From assembly GCA_036023115.1 (NCBI GenBank), contig JAYKKT010000086.1, positions 13,221,501 to 13,285,500 on the forward strand: a stretch of 64,000 nucleotides of DNA. The letters run 5' to 3'. Source of the DNA: Brasenia schreberi. Lineage: Eukaryota > Streptophyta > Magnoliopsida > Nymphaeales > Cabombaceae. Position 1 is the first letter of the stretch, and every line of letters begins with the position of its first letter. The position numbers and the translations under genes are program-made. Of the stretch, positions 48,900-60,590 are shown piece by piece. The notes under the pieces were generated by a model. It was not told where the DNA came from, made no database searches, and saw nothing but the letters and a program-made list of their open reading frames with translations.

Positions 48900-50300
48900 G
48901 GTTGATTGAGCATATAAGTTTGCCATATGAAGTTATAAACAATGCATTGTTGACTGCTTTTATCGAGTATTGTTAAACAAACACTAACAACTTCCACATA
49001 CTATTGGGTGAGATGACTCACATTTCATGATATCCACAAGATACTTAGTGTTTCAATAGAGGGACAATATGTTGTCTTGACACAAAAATAATGGCTACAA
49101 GCAAGTAAGACATTTTGAATGATATGTTGAGGATGAGCATCGATAAAATAGTGCTAGAGATTAAGTCCGAACCCATTAAGTTTGAGGTGCTCTAAATTAA
49201 TTTTTGAAGAAGGAGAGTTAGTAACAAAAATAAAGCTTTATTATATTTTTTGTATAAGCTAGGTTGTACATTATATCGACATAAGTTTAGAAATACAATG
49301 CCAATAATGATCGTGCATCTATTAACACATGATGTTTATAGGGTTGACAATTATACTTAAGATACATTAACATTAGCTTATTTGTACAAACAACTATTAA
49401 AGGAATCGCGGGTAGAAGCATAACAACTTAATGAACATACTTTTTTGCTACAAGTAAGAACTTTTACTATTATTGTTTACTATAATATCTTTTATATAGT
49501 TATTTTTTATAATTTAACAAGTTATATGTTTTAATTGTAGGCATGTATTTATTAGTATTTCTCAGCTTTTATAGTTAATATGTGACCAAAATGGTTATAT
49601 GGAGAACCATAAATAGGTCAATGGAAGAGAAATGTGTGCCATGGATAATCTCTATTTGATCGGGTTACTAAGTACTGAAAGCAATTGGATTTGATGATGA
49701 AAGAGTATATATTTTTTGAAACTATAATTATATTATTTATTTTTAAATTAAACATAACCTTTGATCTTATACACTCTTATCTTTGATTTTATATAATGCA
49801 AATTGAGTGTTAGCCAAATAGTTCAAAAAAATACTTAGATTGTAATGCATATAAGTTACTCACATAACATAGATGCATTTGTTGTGGAACCATATATGAT
49901 AGATCATATAGTTCAATCGTTGTCAAGACATCCTAGTGGCATCGATAAGACCCTCTATTGCAAATAGACCTGCAAAGTCATATAAGATAAAATATGAGTC
50001 ATGTGACATTACTTGAGAGTCACGATACTCACATTGTTTTGAGTTTGATAACTTTGGCGTCCCGACATTATATCTTCATGTGTGCAACAAGTTGTACATG
50101 GAGTAATATATTCCTTGGACGCATCGATTTATTTTAAGAGATTCAATCAATTAGTTACGTCCGACTCATTTGATTCCAGTTAGGCAACACGACACATCAT
50201 TCTTTATGTAGGTAAATGAATAATTTCATATATATTAGTAGCATGTCTAACTTTGTTTTGCTTTGATTATAATATTAACTTTTCTCTTAATTACATTTTA
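48900..50300 (+). pseudogene. plant mobile domain (MAIN-like) pseudogene
   Basis: Plus-strand frames with stops give, in order, ALLTAFIEYC near 48945, TNTNNFHILLGEMTHIS near 48975 (MAIN-type PMD pattern: ETHTFHLPHGEMTITL), then YKLGCTLYRHKFRNTMPIM near 49255 (pattern YLLGCTLFVDKSG..V), TLTLAYLYKQLLKESRVEA near 49365 (pattern ALAYLYR.LG.ASR) and LNEHTFLLQV. This is the order of the PMD of MAIN/MAIL proteins and of PMDs carried by MULE transposons. The expected tryptophan-rich segment and the region to about 50300 are only faintly readable. It is on the plus strand, outside the Tat element, and more similar to the MAIN type than the copy at 34440-37140. Confidence 0.6.
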
Positions 50301-51363
50301 TACCAACGTATCACTATGATACGTGACATACTTGCACAAGCTTTAACATTTAGAACGTGTATCACAACTATTATCGAGCAACCCTGCATTGCTGGAGTTG
50401 TTAGAGACATACAAACAATGTTGCCAACGAGTACACCGATTGACTATATATGAGGATAATGGTAAAGATGCGTAATATTTTGGGATATAGCTTGTATTTG
50501 GGATATTTTTTCTGTCATCTGGTATATGCATATGTAAATGATATTTGTAATAAAAGAAATTTTGATTCTTCACTCTTTGCCCTCAATATACATAACTGTA
50601 ATGAAATCATGCTTTTATTTAAATTGAAAGTTAATTACATATGCAAATTGTGAATAAGATCTAATCATCATACTCAATGTCGTATACTATATTATCTTTT
50701 GGTCCTCTTATTTGTATATATAACTCGATACGTTCATGAAATTAAGTACGTCAATCCTCAATGCTTTCATATCGATATCATTATCACATGAGAAAGATAG
50801 GAGGCATCAAAGATACATCGATCATGTATATCCGCAAAAACCTATTAGCACAAGAGAAGATTAATAAATAATTAGATAAACAAAATGCTTAAATAATATA
50901 ATTAAATTTTAAGATATTATGGTTATTGCTAGAAAATATCATATAGCATGATAATAGCATATGTACTTTACATCCTTTACATCTTTTACAATCGACTATT
51001 AAGGGATTATGAACCTATCAACAAGTACATTTATTGATAGGTACTCATCTCTTTAGCATGGTCAACAATATTTCTGCCGCTAGTGTGAGACACGCTTACT
51101 ATTTTCACATGATTGTCTTCTCTTACAATCAAGAGTGTATCGTGATACTCTTCTTCAAAGGTTTGCTATAACATCTTCTGGTCAATGTAATACATGGTGA
51201 TAGTTTGTGATTCTTTCAATTTTGTAATCTGCAACTTTATTAATGAATGTAGTTATTTTCAAATTGTATCAAATCTCCTAATTGAGCTACTAATGAACCC
51301 TTGCAGCCTTACGAATGCACTTTCTACGTTCACAACCCCATTATAAGTTTTAAAAACAATACA

Positions 51364-51364
<1 letters not shown>
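50301..51364. other. intergenic, no gene seen
   Basis: AT-rich sequence between the PMD and hAT remnants. The open frames here lack family resemblance. Confidence 0.4.

Positions 51365-51437
<73 letters not shown>
51365..51437. repeat. (AT)n microsatellite
   Basis: About 36 uninterrupted AT dinucleotides, lying beside the decayed 3' part of the hAT transposase. Confidence 0.95.
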
Positions 51438-51440
<3 letters not shown>

Positions 51441-51499
51441 CAATCAATTTCACATACCTATTAGTTGTATGAGTATCATAATGAATCACCCTATCTATT

Positions 51500-52743
51500 C
51501 ATGATGAGACAATTTTCTCCTTATATGAGCCCAACTACTGCTCTTTAATGTAAGATAGTAGAGAAGAAAACCTTTTCTACTTCAATTTCATTACTTCCAC
51601 AACCATAGACTCAAGTATAGCAGTTAATATGCTACACTACTTTTAATTGTCCTAATTGCATGTTTCACGGAGTCTAACCCATCCTATATGATTAAATTCA
51701 AAATATGTGCACAATACTTCACATGGAGTAACTTTCCACCTAATATCAAATAATTACCATCTAGACACCCCAAAAGATCATTTATCATTACGTCGTTGGT
51801 AGAACAATTATTCAATATAATGGTTGATAATTTTCTATTTATGTTCCATTCCAATAATGACTTCATAAATATATCAGAAAATGTCTCACTTGTATGAGGT
51901 ATAGGAAATATGTGAAATTCTAAAATAAACACATACATTAATAAACATATACATTGAGAAGTTATATAATACTAAAATAAATAAAATAATATAAGAAGTT
52001 ACATCAAAATTCAGTTTCTAGTTTCCAAGAAGTATCTATGAAATATGTTGTCATCACCATAAACCCCTTCATCTAATTAGAAATCTACATGTCAGATGTT
52101 ATCGTTACATTCCCTTCAATATTATCAAATATCTTTATTGTTTTGCCTTTTAGATCCTCATAAATTTTTATAATATATTTTTTAATAGTGTTGTGTATTG
52201 GACACTTACAAGTAAGTTGCAAGCTAGATATAAACTTTCTTATACTAACATGATTCACTGTCCTTAATGGGTATTCCTGCATCACAATCATCTTGGTAAG
52301 TTTCTTTCTTGAATAATCTTGATCAAAAGAATTACACTCTATTTTGCTCACATGCTTTCAAAAAACAATAACAATAGTTGATTGTTTTGTAAAACTTCTT
52401 TTAGTTATTCTACAATATAGTTCTATATGGTTCTTTAGTGCCTTGGTACCTTGTCTTCGGTTTGCACCAAGCACATTGTCACATTTTACTTTCCACTCAC
52501 CATCTACCATATATCAATCCAATTTGCTCCAATATAAATTTTTTATTGAATCTTGTTATCATCTTTTTTACTTACCCTTTCATGTAAAGGTTGCTCAAGT
52601 TGATCTATCCCTATCAAATCGAGACTTTCTATTCTATGGCCTAAACTCTCGGATTGCCTAACAGGAGCTGGATTCAAACTAACTTCTTGACTTGAGATAC
52701 TCTCAACCACGAGAGATATTAGCATTATGTTATCTTCATCCAT
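51500..52743 (-). pseudogene. hAT transposase (RICESLEEPER/BED type), decayed
   Basis: Minus strand from the ATG at 52743 (MDEDNIML). An N-terminal acidic leader is followed, in a shifted frame near 52510-52380, by a zinc-finger-like piece (W..KCDNVLGANRRQGTKALKNH). Then FDQDYSRKKLTKMIVMQEYP, VNHVSIRKFISSLQL and TIKKYIIKIYEDLKGK (52351-52085), and EWNINRKLSTIILNNCSTND with LILGGKLLHVKYCAHILNLI (51860-51684). These are the hallmark blocks of plant hAT transposases of the RICESLEEPER/DAYSLEEPER group. The DDE-bearing middle is partly lost and the C-terminal dimerisation domain is not readable. Several stops and frameshifts: inactive. Confidence 0.8.
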
Positions 52744-54199
52744 TATGCAAACCTTTTAATACCTATAAATAAAAGGTATGTAACAAGCAAACAATTGAGA
52801 TAAGATATTGGATTTCAGTAGCCTATAAAAAATATAATAACATTACGAAATTGAACAAATATCAATTCAAAACCTGACCACCATATTAATATGTAAAGCA
52901 CGTACCAACCACCACATTATAACTAAGTTGAATAACCAACATATTAAATAAAAGGATATAACATAACTGCAAAATAACAAGGACCGATTAGCCACCGCTT
53001 AATTCAATGCACAATATATGTAATAAATAAGAATATTCTTAAAGCACCTATTGATAATTCTTATAGCACCTACAGAACCCAAAAATAAATAACAGAAAAA
53101 ATAAATTCCTATGAAATATGTCAAAACATCTCGATAAATCTTGTAATATAATTGATACATTAATCTTATCACTTCAAGTATCAATATACGAATAAGATGC
53201 ATACGGTTTATGATATTGATAAAAACAATAATTCATTCCTTATGAGACTCTTTCGGATGTTGTTTCACTCATTTGAAGGAATCCGCTGCCACTGTTCCAC
53301 ACCTCCATCTCAGAAAGACTCTTTCAGATGGTGTTAGAATTAGAAAGCCCTCGGCAAACTATGGATTATTAATAGCACAATTACCTATACAATATGAATC
53401 AGTAAATAAAAAGGCTTTTCGATCAAGTAACAATTAATTCATGAGAAAAGGTAAACGGCCCATGGGTGGTAGTGGTGGTCCATGTCGTGATCAAGTATGT
53501 GAGATCCTTAACATAAAGAATAGAAAAGGCAAAACAAAAGAAAGAAAACTCTTCAACAAAGTATAGAAGCATATACCATATCTTTTTCTGCTTTCATATC
53601 TGTTGATTCGGGTTGATTATATCAGAAAGGAGATATGTCTTATCTCCTCATTAGATAACAAACAAATGACATTGGAATCAATTATATCATCACTGAGAAT
53701 ATCATAAGAGATTTTGTTTACCCTGACTTGTTTCGAAAAATAGCAGTAAAACAAATTGTCCTTGTTTGCTTACTCATTAACGAACAATAGTGACAACCAA
53801 GGAACCTTATATTCTGGCACTGTAGCTCACAACAACAACGAACACTAAGGAACCTTAGTTTCTTTCATCAATCGTTGTAAGTATTAGGGTTTCATTGAAG
53901 AATAGTAGTAAAACAAATTGCCCCTATTTGCTTACTTGTGATTGTGAAACTACAGCTGCCCTAAACGTGCTGCGGACCTACTGCTGCTCTAGACTAGCTT
54001 TCCTATTCAAGCGAACAAGACGGTGGGCTGCTAGCGGCTGGGCTCCCCTATTTAGGGGAGAATGAAAACCCAAAGGTTATAGGTAGGTATATATAGTGTG
54101 AGGCGGGTCTGCCTCAACCCCACCCCGCCCCGCATCTCTTTCTTGTGTCATACTGTACGTGGCGAGTCAGAATGAGTACTCATGGCGTGGGTCCCAATT
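52744..54199. other. intergenic, no gene seen
   Basis: Probably includes the 5' flank of the hAT element, but its terminal inverted repeat was not found. Near 53245 and 53317 the phrase AGACTCTTTC.GATG.TG occurs twice. Confidence 0.4.
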
Positions 54200-54332
54200 G
54201 CATCGCAGTTCGTATTTATTTCACGCTTGTGCCGTAAAGAAGTCAACCCGAAATGTGGCTTTCGGGAGTAGATAGATACAAGCATGACACAGAACATGCA
54301 TACCCATCATCTAATCATAGAGTTTCGGGTTG
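54200..54332. repeat. short dispersed repeat with inverted ends, copy B
   Basis: The core 54244-54332 again has CAACCCGAAA and TTTCGGGTTG ends and matches 47595-47676, with a 7-base length difference in the middle. Same orientation as copy A, 6.6 kb away. Confidence 0.8.
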
Positions 54333-55527
54333 CCTCACACCATCTGACTCTTTCTGTTAGTTTGTATGAACACGAACATGACACAGACCACGCATACTCA
54401 TGATACAAACACAAAATAATGTAGTGTCTTCTATTCTCAGCCTTGAATAAATATTATTACATTTTCACAATCGGTGAGTTTTCATTGCAGAATTTTCTGT
54501 GACCAAACAAGGCTCACGGGCGCCACCCAAACCAGTTATGTTGGTGTTACTTTGGGTCGACACCAACATGACTTTTGGAATTGCACCAATTGCAGGGTTC
54601 ATGTTCGTGACACAAGTAATCGAACATGGACATTTTTTTTTCGAGTCTTTCCGTGTCCAAGTATTCGTGTCGTGTCACGTGTTGCCAAACCCATCATTGT
54701 CCACCACCCTCGTAAGGTGTCGTCATGGGCATGATGACATGCATGACATCGTGGCGGGTCCCACATGTGCACATGCATGATGAGGTCATGGATGATGACA
54801 TCATAAGCGCGCCCACAGAGACACAAAACGGTTTTCTTAATTCAACACGGCACCTTTGGGCGCAATATTGGGCTTCAGAATACAATATGCATTTTTAATT
54901 GCCAAAAAAATTTAATTTAACAATAAAAATACTAATTTGTATTTTCAGTGTTATGATATTAAAAAGTAGCATGTTATTTTCCTTCTTAAGTGAAAACGTT
55001 TAAAACATAAACCCCGAGCTGGGGTTGGTAAACTACCGTGCTGCTCATAAGTATCGTTTTAGCTCGTTCCGATATTGTTGGTTTGTGATTTAACTGAGCG
55101 GAGCGGAATGCTGCTTGGTTCTCCAGCGGTGTTACCCTTTTAGATCATTTAAAGGTGAGATATACAAGTCCCTTTTGTAAAAAATGTGTGTTCGGCTCAG
55201 ATTCCAAACAGATATTCGCCCGGCTGTTGAACTCCTGACCTTTTGTAAAATAGTGCAACCCCCTCACCAGTGAGCTGCTCCCCCTTTGGGGCTAACTTCA
55301 AACAATTTCCAGCGAGTTGGTCATTGTATTCGAAGTCGGTTGTTCATTAGGAGGTAAGACAGAAATATTAGAATAAAACACTTTCACGCACGCGAGTCTC
55401 AATGTTCAATTTCTTCTTTTGAAATCCAAGCAAAATTGTTGCAGACAGACAGGAAGATCTGCCACATGCGAGTCTTCGACTGAATTTACAAGCCACAATG
55501 GCGTCGTCTGGAGACGACGGAAGTAAC
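54333..55527. other. intergenic, no gene seen
   Basis: Contains overlapping chance frames on both strands at 54474-54885. The stretch 55180-55290 (AACTCCTGACC, CCTCACCAGTGAGCTGCTCC) looks like a short tRNA-derived dispersed repeat, not confirmed. Confidence 0.4.
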
Positions 55528-57717
55528 TGTTAACACCCTAAATCAAAAATTTTCCTCAACACCCCCAATTTCGAAAAATCAAATGATTTTAAATCTTTTC
55601 GAAAATACAAATGATTTAAAACCTTTTGTTTTAAATGAAAAGTTCAAATCTTTTAAAAATGTTTCAAATTAAAGGTTTTAAATTGAAGTTAAAAAGCTCA
55701 AATGATTCGAGCAAATCATGCGAACAGGTGGGGCCCAATCAATCTATGATCGAGTCCAAGCCTGGAAGCAAAGAAATGGACTAGGTCAAAGGCATATCTT
55801 CCTCAACAAATCAAATTAGACGGGTTCATCAAGGCAGCTCGAGTTGGTTATTCAAATCAAGAAGCCGTTTGGATTAAATGTAACCTTGGGATAAGGATGA
55901 GCTGGTTTATTTCAAATTTGAAATAGATAGACGTTTGGGACTGATTCCAAAAGTTTATCAAAGTCTTATCCAACCCATATATCAAGTCAAAAGCAAGTAA
56001 GGTTAAGGCAAGCTACACCGGAGATTGATCAAGACATTTCTTCAAGCCTAGCCGGATGCATTTGGGTTCGATCAGCTAGAGCTAGACATGCTTGATTGGA
56101 GTCAAGAACTAGCCCACATAGGGTTAGTCCATATTGACTAAAGGGGGCCATATGAAGACCACACCTTTGGATTGGATTTGGGTCATGGAAGGCCTGCCCC
56201 AAGGAAGGGCCTAGAAGAGGCCCCGACGTAGAAATCATCTAAGGAGTGGTTGCATCAAGAGATCTTGGGTTGGGGGAGAGCTTAGAGAGTGACTGCGTGG
56301 AGTGTCTTGAGTGCTTAGTAAGGCAATGGGCTGCATCTTGGGAATCTGTGGGTTGCTAGGAAAAAGTGGAGAGAGGGGAAACGAGGGTAGAAGTTAGGCC
56401 AATTACTGCAAACATTGGAGAGTCGTGAGTGAGAAACAAAGAGAGTATCAAGGAGAGAGTGAGGGCCGGGATTCATCCCTTGGAACCGATTCTTGAGAAA
56501 ATCTTTGTAAGTATTTCTCATCCCTTGTTCTTCTATATCTCTTCTTCATATTCAATTTGAAAGGGGTTGTATTAATGGAGCTTTGTATTCCCCCATGATG
56601 TAATAAGAAGTTGCTGCGAATTTTCTATTCTTACTTACGCACTCTATGTGTTTAATTTCTTGATTCTACATCTTTATATTTTATAAACATTCTATATTCT
56701 CTAATCCCCTCTATGTTTAAGCTAAGATATATATTTCCATTAAATTTCCTTCAGCAATTTGGTTTGTGTTGTTGGGTTGTTGCAATTTAAATTCGGGTGA
56801 GTTTGCATTCATGTATGTTCTAAAAACAAAATTATGATTTTCCAGCATCTGCATACCTTTATTGCCGTAATTTTCATTTTCTAATATTTGATCCGAATGC
56901 TCTAAAATTTTAGGCACAACATCTACACATACAAACACATTAGCAATAAAATTGGCAAGAATTTTAGGACCGTCTAACCACGTGAATAAAATTGAGCAAG
57001 ATCGGATAAACTCAGTTCTATTTTCTGTACAATCAGTTTTCTTTCAACAGGGGTGGGATAAAAGTAATATATCTCTGTCTGTAGAAAACCAAATTTGATA
57101 AAATTAGTCTCATCGGAAAGCTGACATCCATAGTTTCCGAAAGACTAAGATCATAACATTTGGAATTCTATACACTGAGATATAGAGGATTCTTTGAGCC
57201 TCTGTGATCCTATCGCAGAACTCCCTGAAGTTGTTGAGTTGAGTCCAATCTCCAATTTAATTATGTAGATTTATTGTCCCAAAATTTAAAATAAAGAGTA
57301 AGATCTCAACATTTCAGGCTATAGCCTATGAAATTTTTGTGAATTTTGGAAATCCCTAGGCTATAAGAAAATTTTTGAGAACAAGCTCTCAAAATAGAAC
57401 CAGTTTTTGTTTTTCATAACTTGCTGATTTTGAAAACTTAAAACCAAGTGCAAATGTTTTTACTCTCAACACCTTTGCTTTTCACGTGAATTTGGAAATT
57501 TCACCTGTTTAGTTGGAATTCCTAAGCGCTTAGATTGACCCTTGAGCATCGGTTTAAGAAGGTCTAAAGCGAAAAGAGCCCGCTTAGCCATAATCGCCCG
57601 TCAGATTCAATTTTGCTAGTTTTTAGAAAACTAATTGGCACGCTCGCATATCAAGTACCGTTGAGAGTTTTATTTCAAGTCTCAACATAGGCTTGGAGTG
57701 AAAATTTCACGTCTACA
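55528..57717 (+). mobile_element. solo LTR, 2.19 kb, same family as 25259-28439
   Basis: Starts TGTTAACACCCTAAATC and ends AATTTCACGTCTACA, the same terminal pattern as the reverse complement of the intron copy (TGTAAACACCCC .. ATTTTCATGTTTACA). The block near 57525-57575 (GACCCTTGAGCATCGGTTTA) matches 25352-25401 in reverse complement. It is flanked by GTAAC on the left (55523-55527) and ATAAC on the right (57718-57722), a target duplication with one change. It lacks most of the minisatellite, which accounts for its smaller size. A polyadenylation-like region (TGTATTCCCCCATGATG, then AATAAG) lies near 56590. Confidence 0.7.
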
Positions 57718-58157
57718 ATAACCTAAGGAAGTCGTCAGGAGGGCCGAGGTGATTTAGTTTTCCCAATTAAACAACCTCCTTGAGAATCAAAAGTTGGTTG
57801 ACAAATTCCCAAAGGATAATCCCACTCTTTAGTAACGAACGTCTATATAATCTGTACATAATTGTGAAAGTCATAAACTCTAAGGTCGTACCTATATATA
57901 TGTGTGGAAAGAGCGAGAGCAGTAAATGATCAAACCCCATTTTTATTTAAATCTACTCAAATATCTCTATGATATGATTAATGATAGAGATTTGAGTTAA
58001 AAGTATTGTTATACTTTTTACTTCATATTTATTGTACTTTTTTTTGTTTTATCATATCAAATGGTTGAGATGATAAAGTAGATTGAATATACATATTATT
58101 TAAATATTTACCACTATATTTCTCTTCATATATATACTTCTAAACTCAAATCTTCTT
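57718..58157. other. intergenic, MITE-like sequence
   Basis: No gene. The phrase AAAAGTATTGTTATACTTTT near 57993 is shared with the 304-bp unit at 23023-23633. Confidence 0.4.
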
Positions 58158-58225
58158 AAAGATCTTAACCATTTGGTCTTTAAGGTCAATAGTTGAGTTT
58201 TAAAGATCGAATGGTTAAGATCTTT
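58158..58225. repeat. hairpin: 25-bp inverted repeat
   Basis: Arms 58158-58182 (AAAGATCTTAACCATTTGGT..) and 58201-58225 pair with two mismatches around an 18-base loop. Related phrases (GAGATCTTTAAAAC) recur near 58745, so this is probably part of a MITE family. Confidence 0.85.
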
Positions 58226-58382
58226 AAAACAAATAACGGATCCATTTAATACACCTACAAAAAGTATTATTATATTTTTTTATTTTTAAAATTTAGATTT
58301 CAACTGATGATCTCACTGATAGAACAACTTGAGATCTTTAAAGATGTTTGAGCATGATGAGGTGTACACATTTACCGTATTT

Positions 58383-58429
<47 letters not shown>
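58383..58429. repeat. (TC)n-(TA)n microsatellite
   Basis: About 22 bases of TC repeats followed by about 24 bases of TA repeats. Confidence 0.95.
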
Positions 58430-58442
58430 GAAATTGCTCTTT

Positions 58443-58626
58443 GATGCACCATGCATCATTAATATACTAGTGTACCAAATCTACACATCTTACGAAATGG
58501 TTAAGATTTACATTTAAATTACAAATTTTTAAAATTCAGAAAAAGGAAATTGCCTTTTCAATCTCTTTGATGAGATGACTAGCCTTGGTGCACTGGTGCA
58601 TTGATGGTTGATGATGCATGGTACAC
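58443..58626. repeat. possible short inverted-repeat element
   Basis: GATGCACCATGCATCATT (58443-58460) pairs with TGATGATGCATGGTACAC (58609-58626) with three mismatches, enclosing about 150 AT-rich bases. This may be a small MITE. Confidence 0.5.
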
Positions 58627-59856
58627 GAAATCTAAGTTCCTTTTATATATATAAGAGAGAGAAAGAGAGAGCAAGCTTAGTCTGCACTCAGTCATACTCA
58701 ATTTTTCTTACAGATCTCAACTATTCAATCTTTAAAACCAATGGTTGAGATCTTTAAAACAAGAAACAAAATATTACTAAGTGCATTTAGTGTACCTATA
58801 AAAGTAAAATAATATTTTTATACTATTTTAATTTTAATTTCAATCATTAATATCAAACGGTAACCTCACAGCTGCTAGTCAAAGTCTACCCTTCTCCCAT
58901 ATTAAGAGGATGGGCAGTATGAACTTTTGGTAGCCTTTAATGTGCTTTGTCGTGTGAAACTTTAATCAAAATGCCCGTGCCATGACAATTTGTTATCGTC
59001 TTTCAACCCTCTTTTTGTTACAACGGGGAGGCTGAAGCCTGGTATATATGCATGCTCCTCCCTCCCCCCCGTCCGTCAGTCGAGTGCCGTGACAGGTGTA
59101 GTGTTTATTTAACCTATTTTGGGACTTTGCCATCAATGTCTCTCATGGAGAGATTGTTGGGTCAGGATTATGGATTCACTCGTAAAACCCTGGGTCTGAG
59201 ATCCAACAAAAATGAGTGAACACGTAATGGGTGAGGTCAGTGGTCTTGCAAAGTATATTTAATTTAAATAGGAATACGAAATTTAAGTAGGAAACAATGG
59301 CGAAAACTAGCATTGGCTTGCACAAAATATTTTATGGTAAAACCGGCATAGTTTTATGCGCGGAATATAATTGTATAGATTATTTTCATAAAAAGTGCCA
59401 TTGCAGTTTTGAAGTTTTGATTAAAATAAAATAATTTTTTTTGTAAACAAGTTGTTGTTATATTACTGCACCTCAATGGGCCTGGTTTTCCGGGATCTCA
59501 TCACATATACTGCACCACCTTAATGGGCCTGGTTTCTGACGGGCCGCTCAATCTCGCACTCAACCACCTTTCTTTTTAAGCAGAAGCCCTTGAAAACTGA
59601 AGAGCGAGGTACGTACAGCGACTCAAGAAATATCGCCTGACACGAGCAGTCTAATGTATGCTACACGGCGATTAATCATGATATCTTTTCGAAGATTGTT
59701 CATTTTCTTACTTAAATCTAAGCATTGCATTCATAAATTTTCAGCGGATATACAACACTTTCCATCACCAGACACTAACTTCCAATTACACCCGATCAAA
59801 TCCCCCCTAATTTTCATATTTAAGGTGACACTGCACTCTGTTCCTAGGAAAATTAT
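58627..59856. other. intergenic, no gene seen
   Basis: Downstream flank of the SDR gene. Near 59464 and 59508 a phrase with TACTGCACC, then AATGGGCCTGGTTT, is repeated. Confidence 0.4.
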
Positions 59857-60534
59857 TCACAGTGAAAACCAGATTGGGATTCCTGGTATAGTAACGCTGG
59901 CGTTGATGGCAAACATGTTCCCATTGATGTACCCAGAGGAATCGTGGATAAGATAGCGAACAAGGGTAGTCAATGCTGGGTCGGAAGTGCCCAAAGTCCG
60001 CAATGGAACGGTTTTGCTGGTCACCATGTCGAGCCAATCTTTCTTCATCAAGCCAGCAGTAATCTAGCTGATCAATACTTCAATTTTCCAACTCAGGAAA
60101 GACTTTAACACACAAAAATAATGATACAACAAGAAAACTCACTTATGTGTTGCAAAAAGTCAATTAGCATATAAAAACTGACGGTTCAAATTTCAGTTGA
60201 AGTTTTTTGGATCTTTTGGTCATATCTGAATAATGGATCATTGCCCAAGAACTGTATCCATTTAGGTCATGAGTACACACACATGCACCATCTCCATTTA
60301 GGTCATATATATACACAAAGAGATACGTACATACCTATGCAACACACATGTATGTGTTTTTTACCTTGGGAATGAGGTTGTCAACCTTAGTTCCATACTA
60401 GTGGTTACTCCAAAGAAAAAAGAAGGGAAACTAATACCTTTGTCACAACGTTTACTCCTGTCTTGGAGACATTATACGCCAATGAACCAAGCAACTCTCC
60501 ATGAGGCAGACCGACGACGCATGAGACGTTTCGA
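59857..60534 (-). CDS. short-chain dehydrogenase/reductase gene, 3' part only
   Basis: Minus-strand exons encode the catalytic and C-terminal part of a classical SDR. Exon A (60534-60438) reads [15 protein letters not shown] then [16 protein letters not shown], holding the active-site pattern Y-x-x-x-K (YNVSK). Exon B (60397-60365) reads [11 protein letters not shown]. Exon C (60063-59857) reads [14 protein letters not shown], then [33 protein letters not shown] and IPIWFSL before the stop. The order matches Arabidopsis At3g55290-like oxidoreductases (..AYASSKAGV..TK.MALELG....VNSI.PG....ITQGLM..EWL ..[13 protein letters not shown]). Between exons A and B about 12 expected residues (MALELG region) are missing, so the exon A/B border is unsure, or the gene is damaged. 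The NAD(P)-binding N-terminal half is absent: 57 bases upstream of exon A the chromovirus LTR starts. The remaining exons lie beyond the window or are lost. Confidence 0.65.
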
Positions 60535-60590
60535 CTCCATTAGTGTTCTCTCTCTATCTGAGGGTTTCTCGTCGAAATTGGGAGGGAGTA

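Noticed and set aside
51259..51489. 76-codon frame with a long IYIY run
   Set aside because: It is the translation of the (AT)n microsatellite.
54474..54885. Four overlapping frames of 63-93 codons
   Set aside because: They overlap on both strands in a short G/C-rich patch and match no known family; more likely a short repeat.
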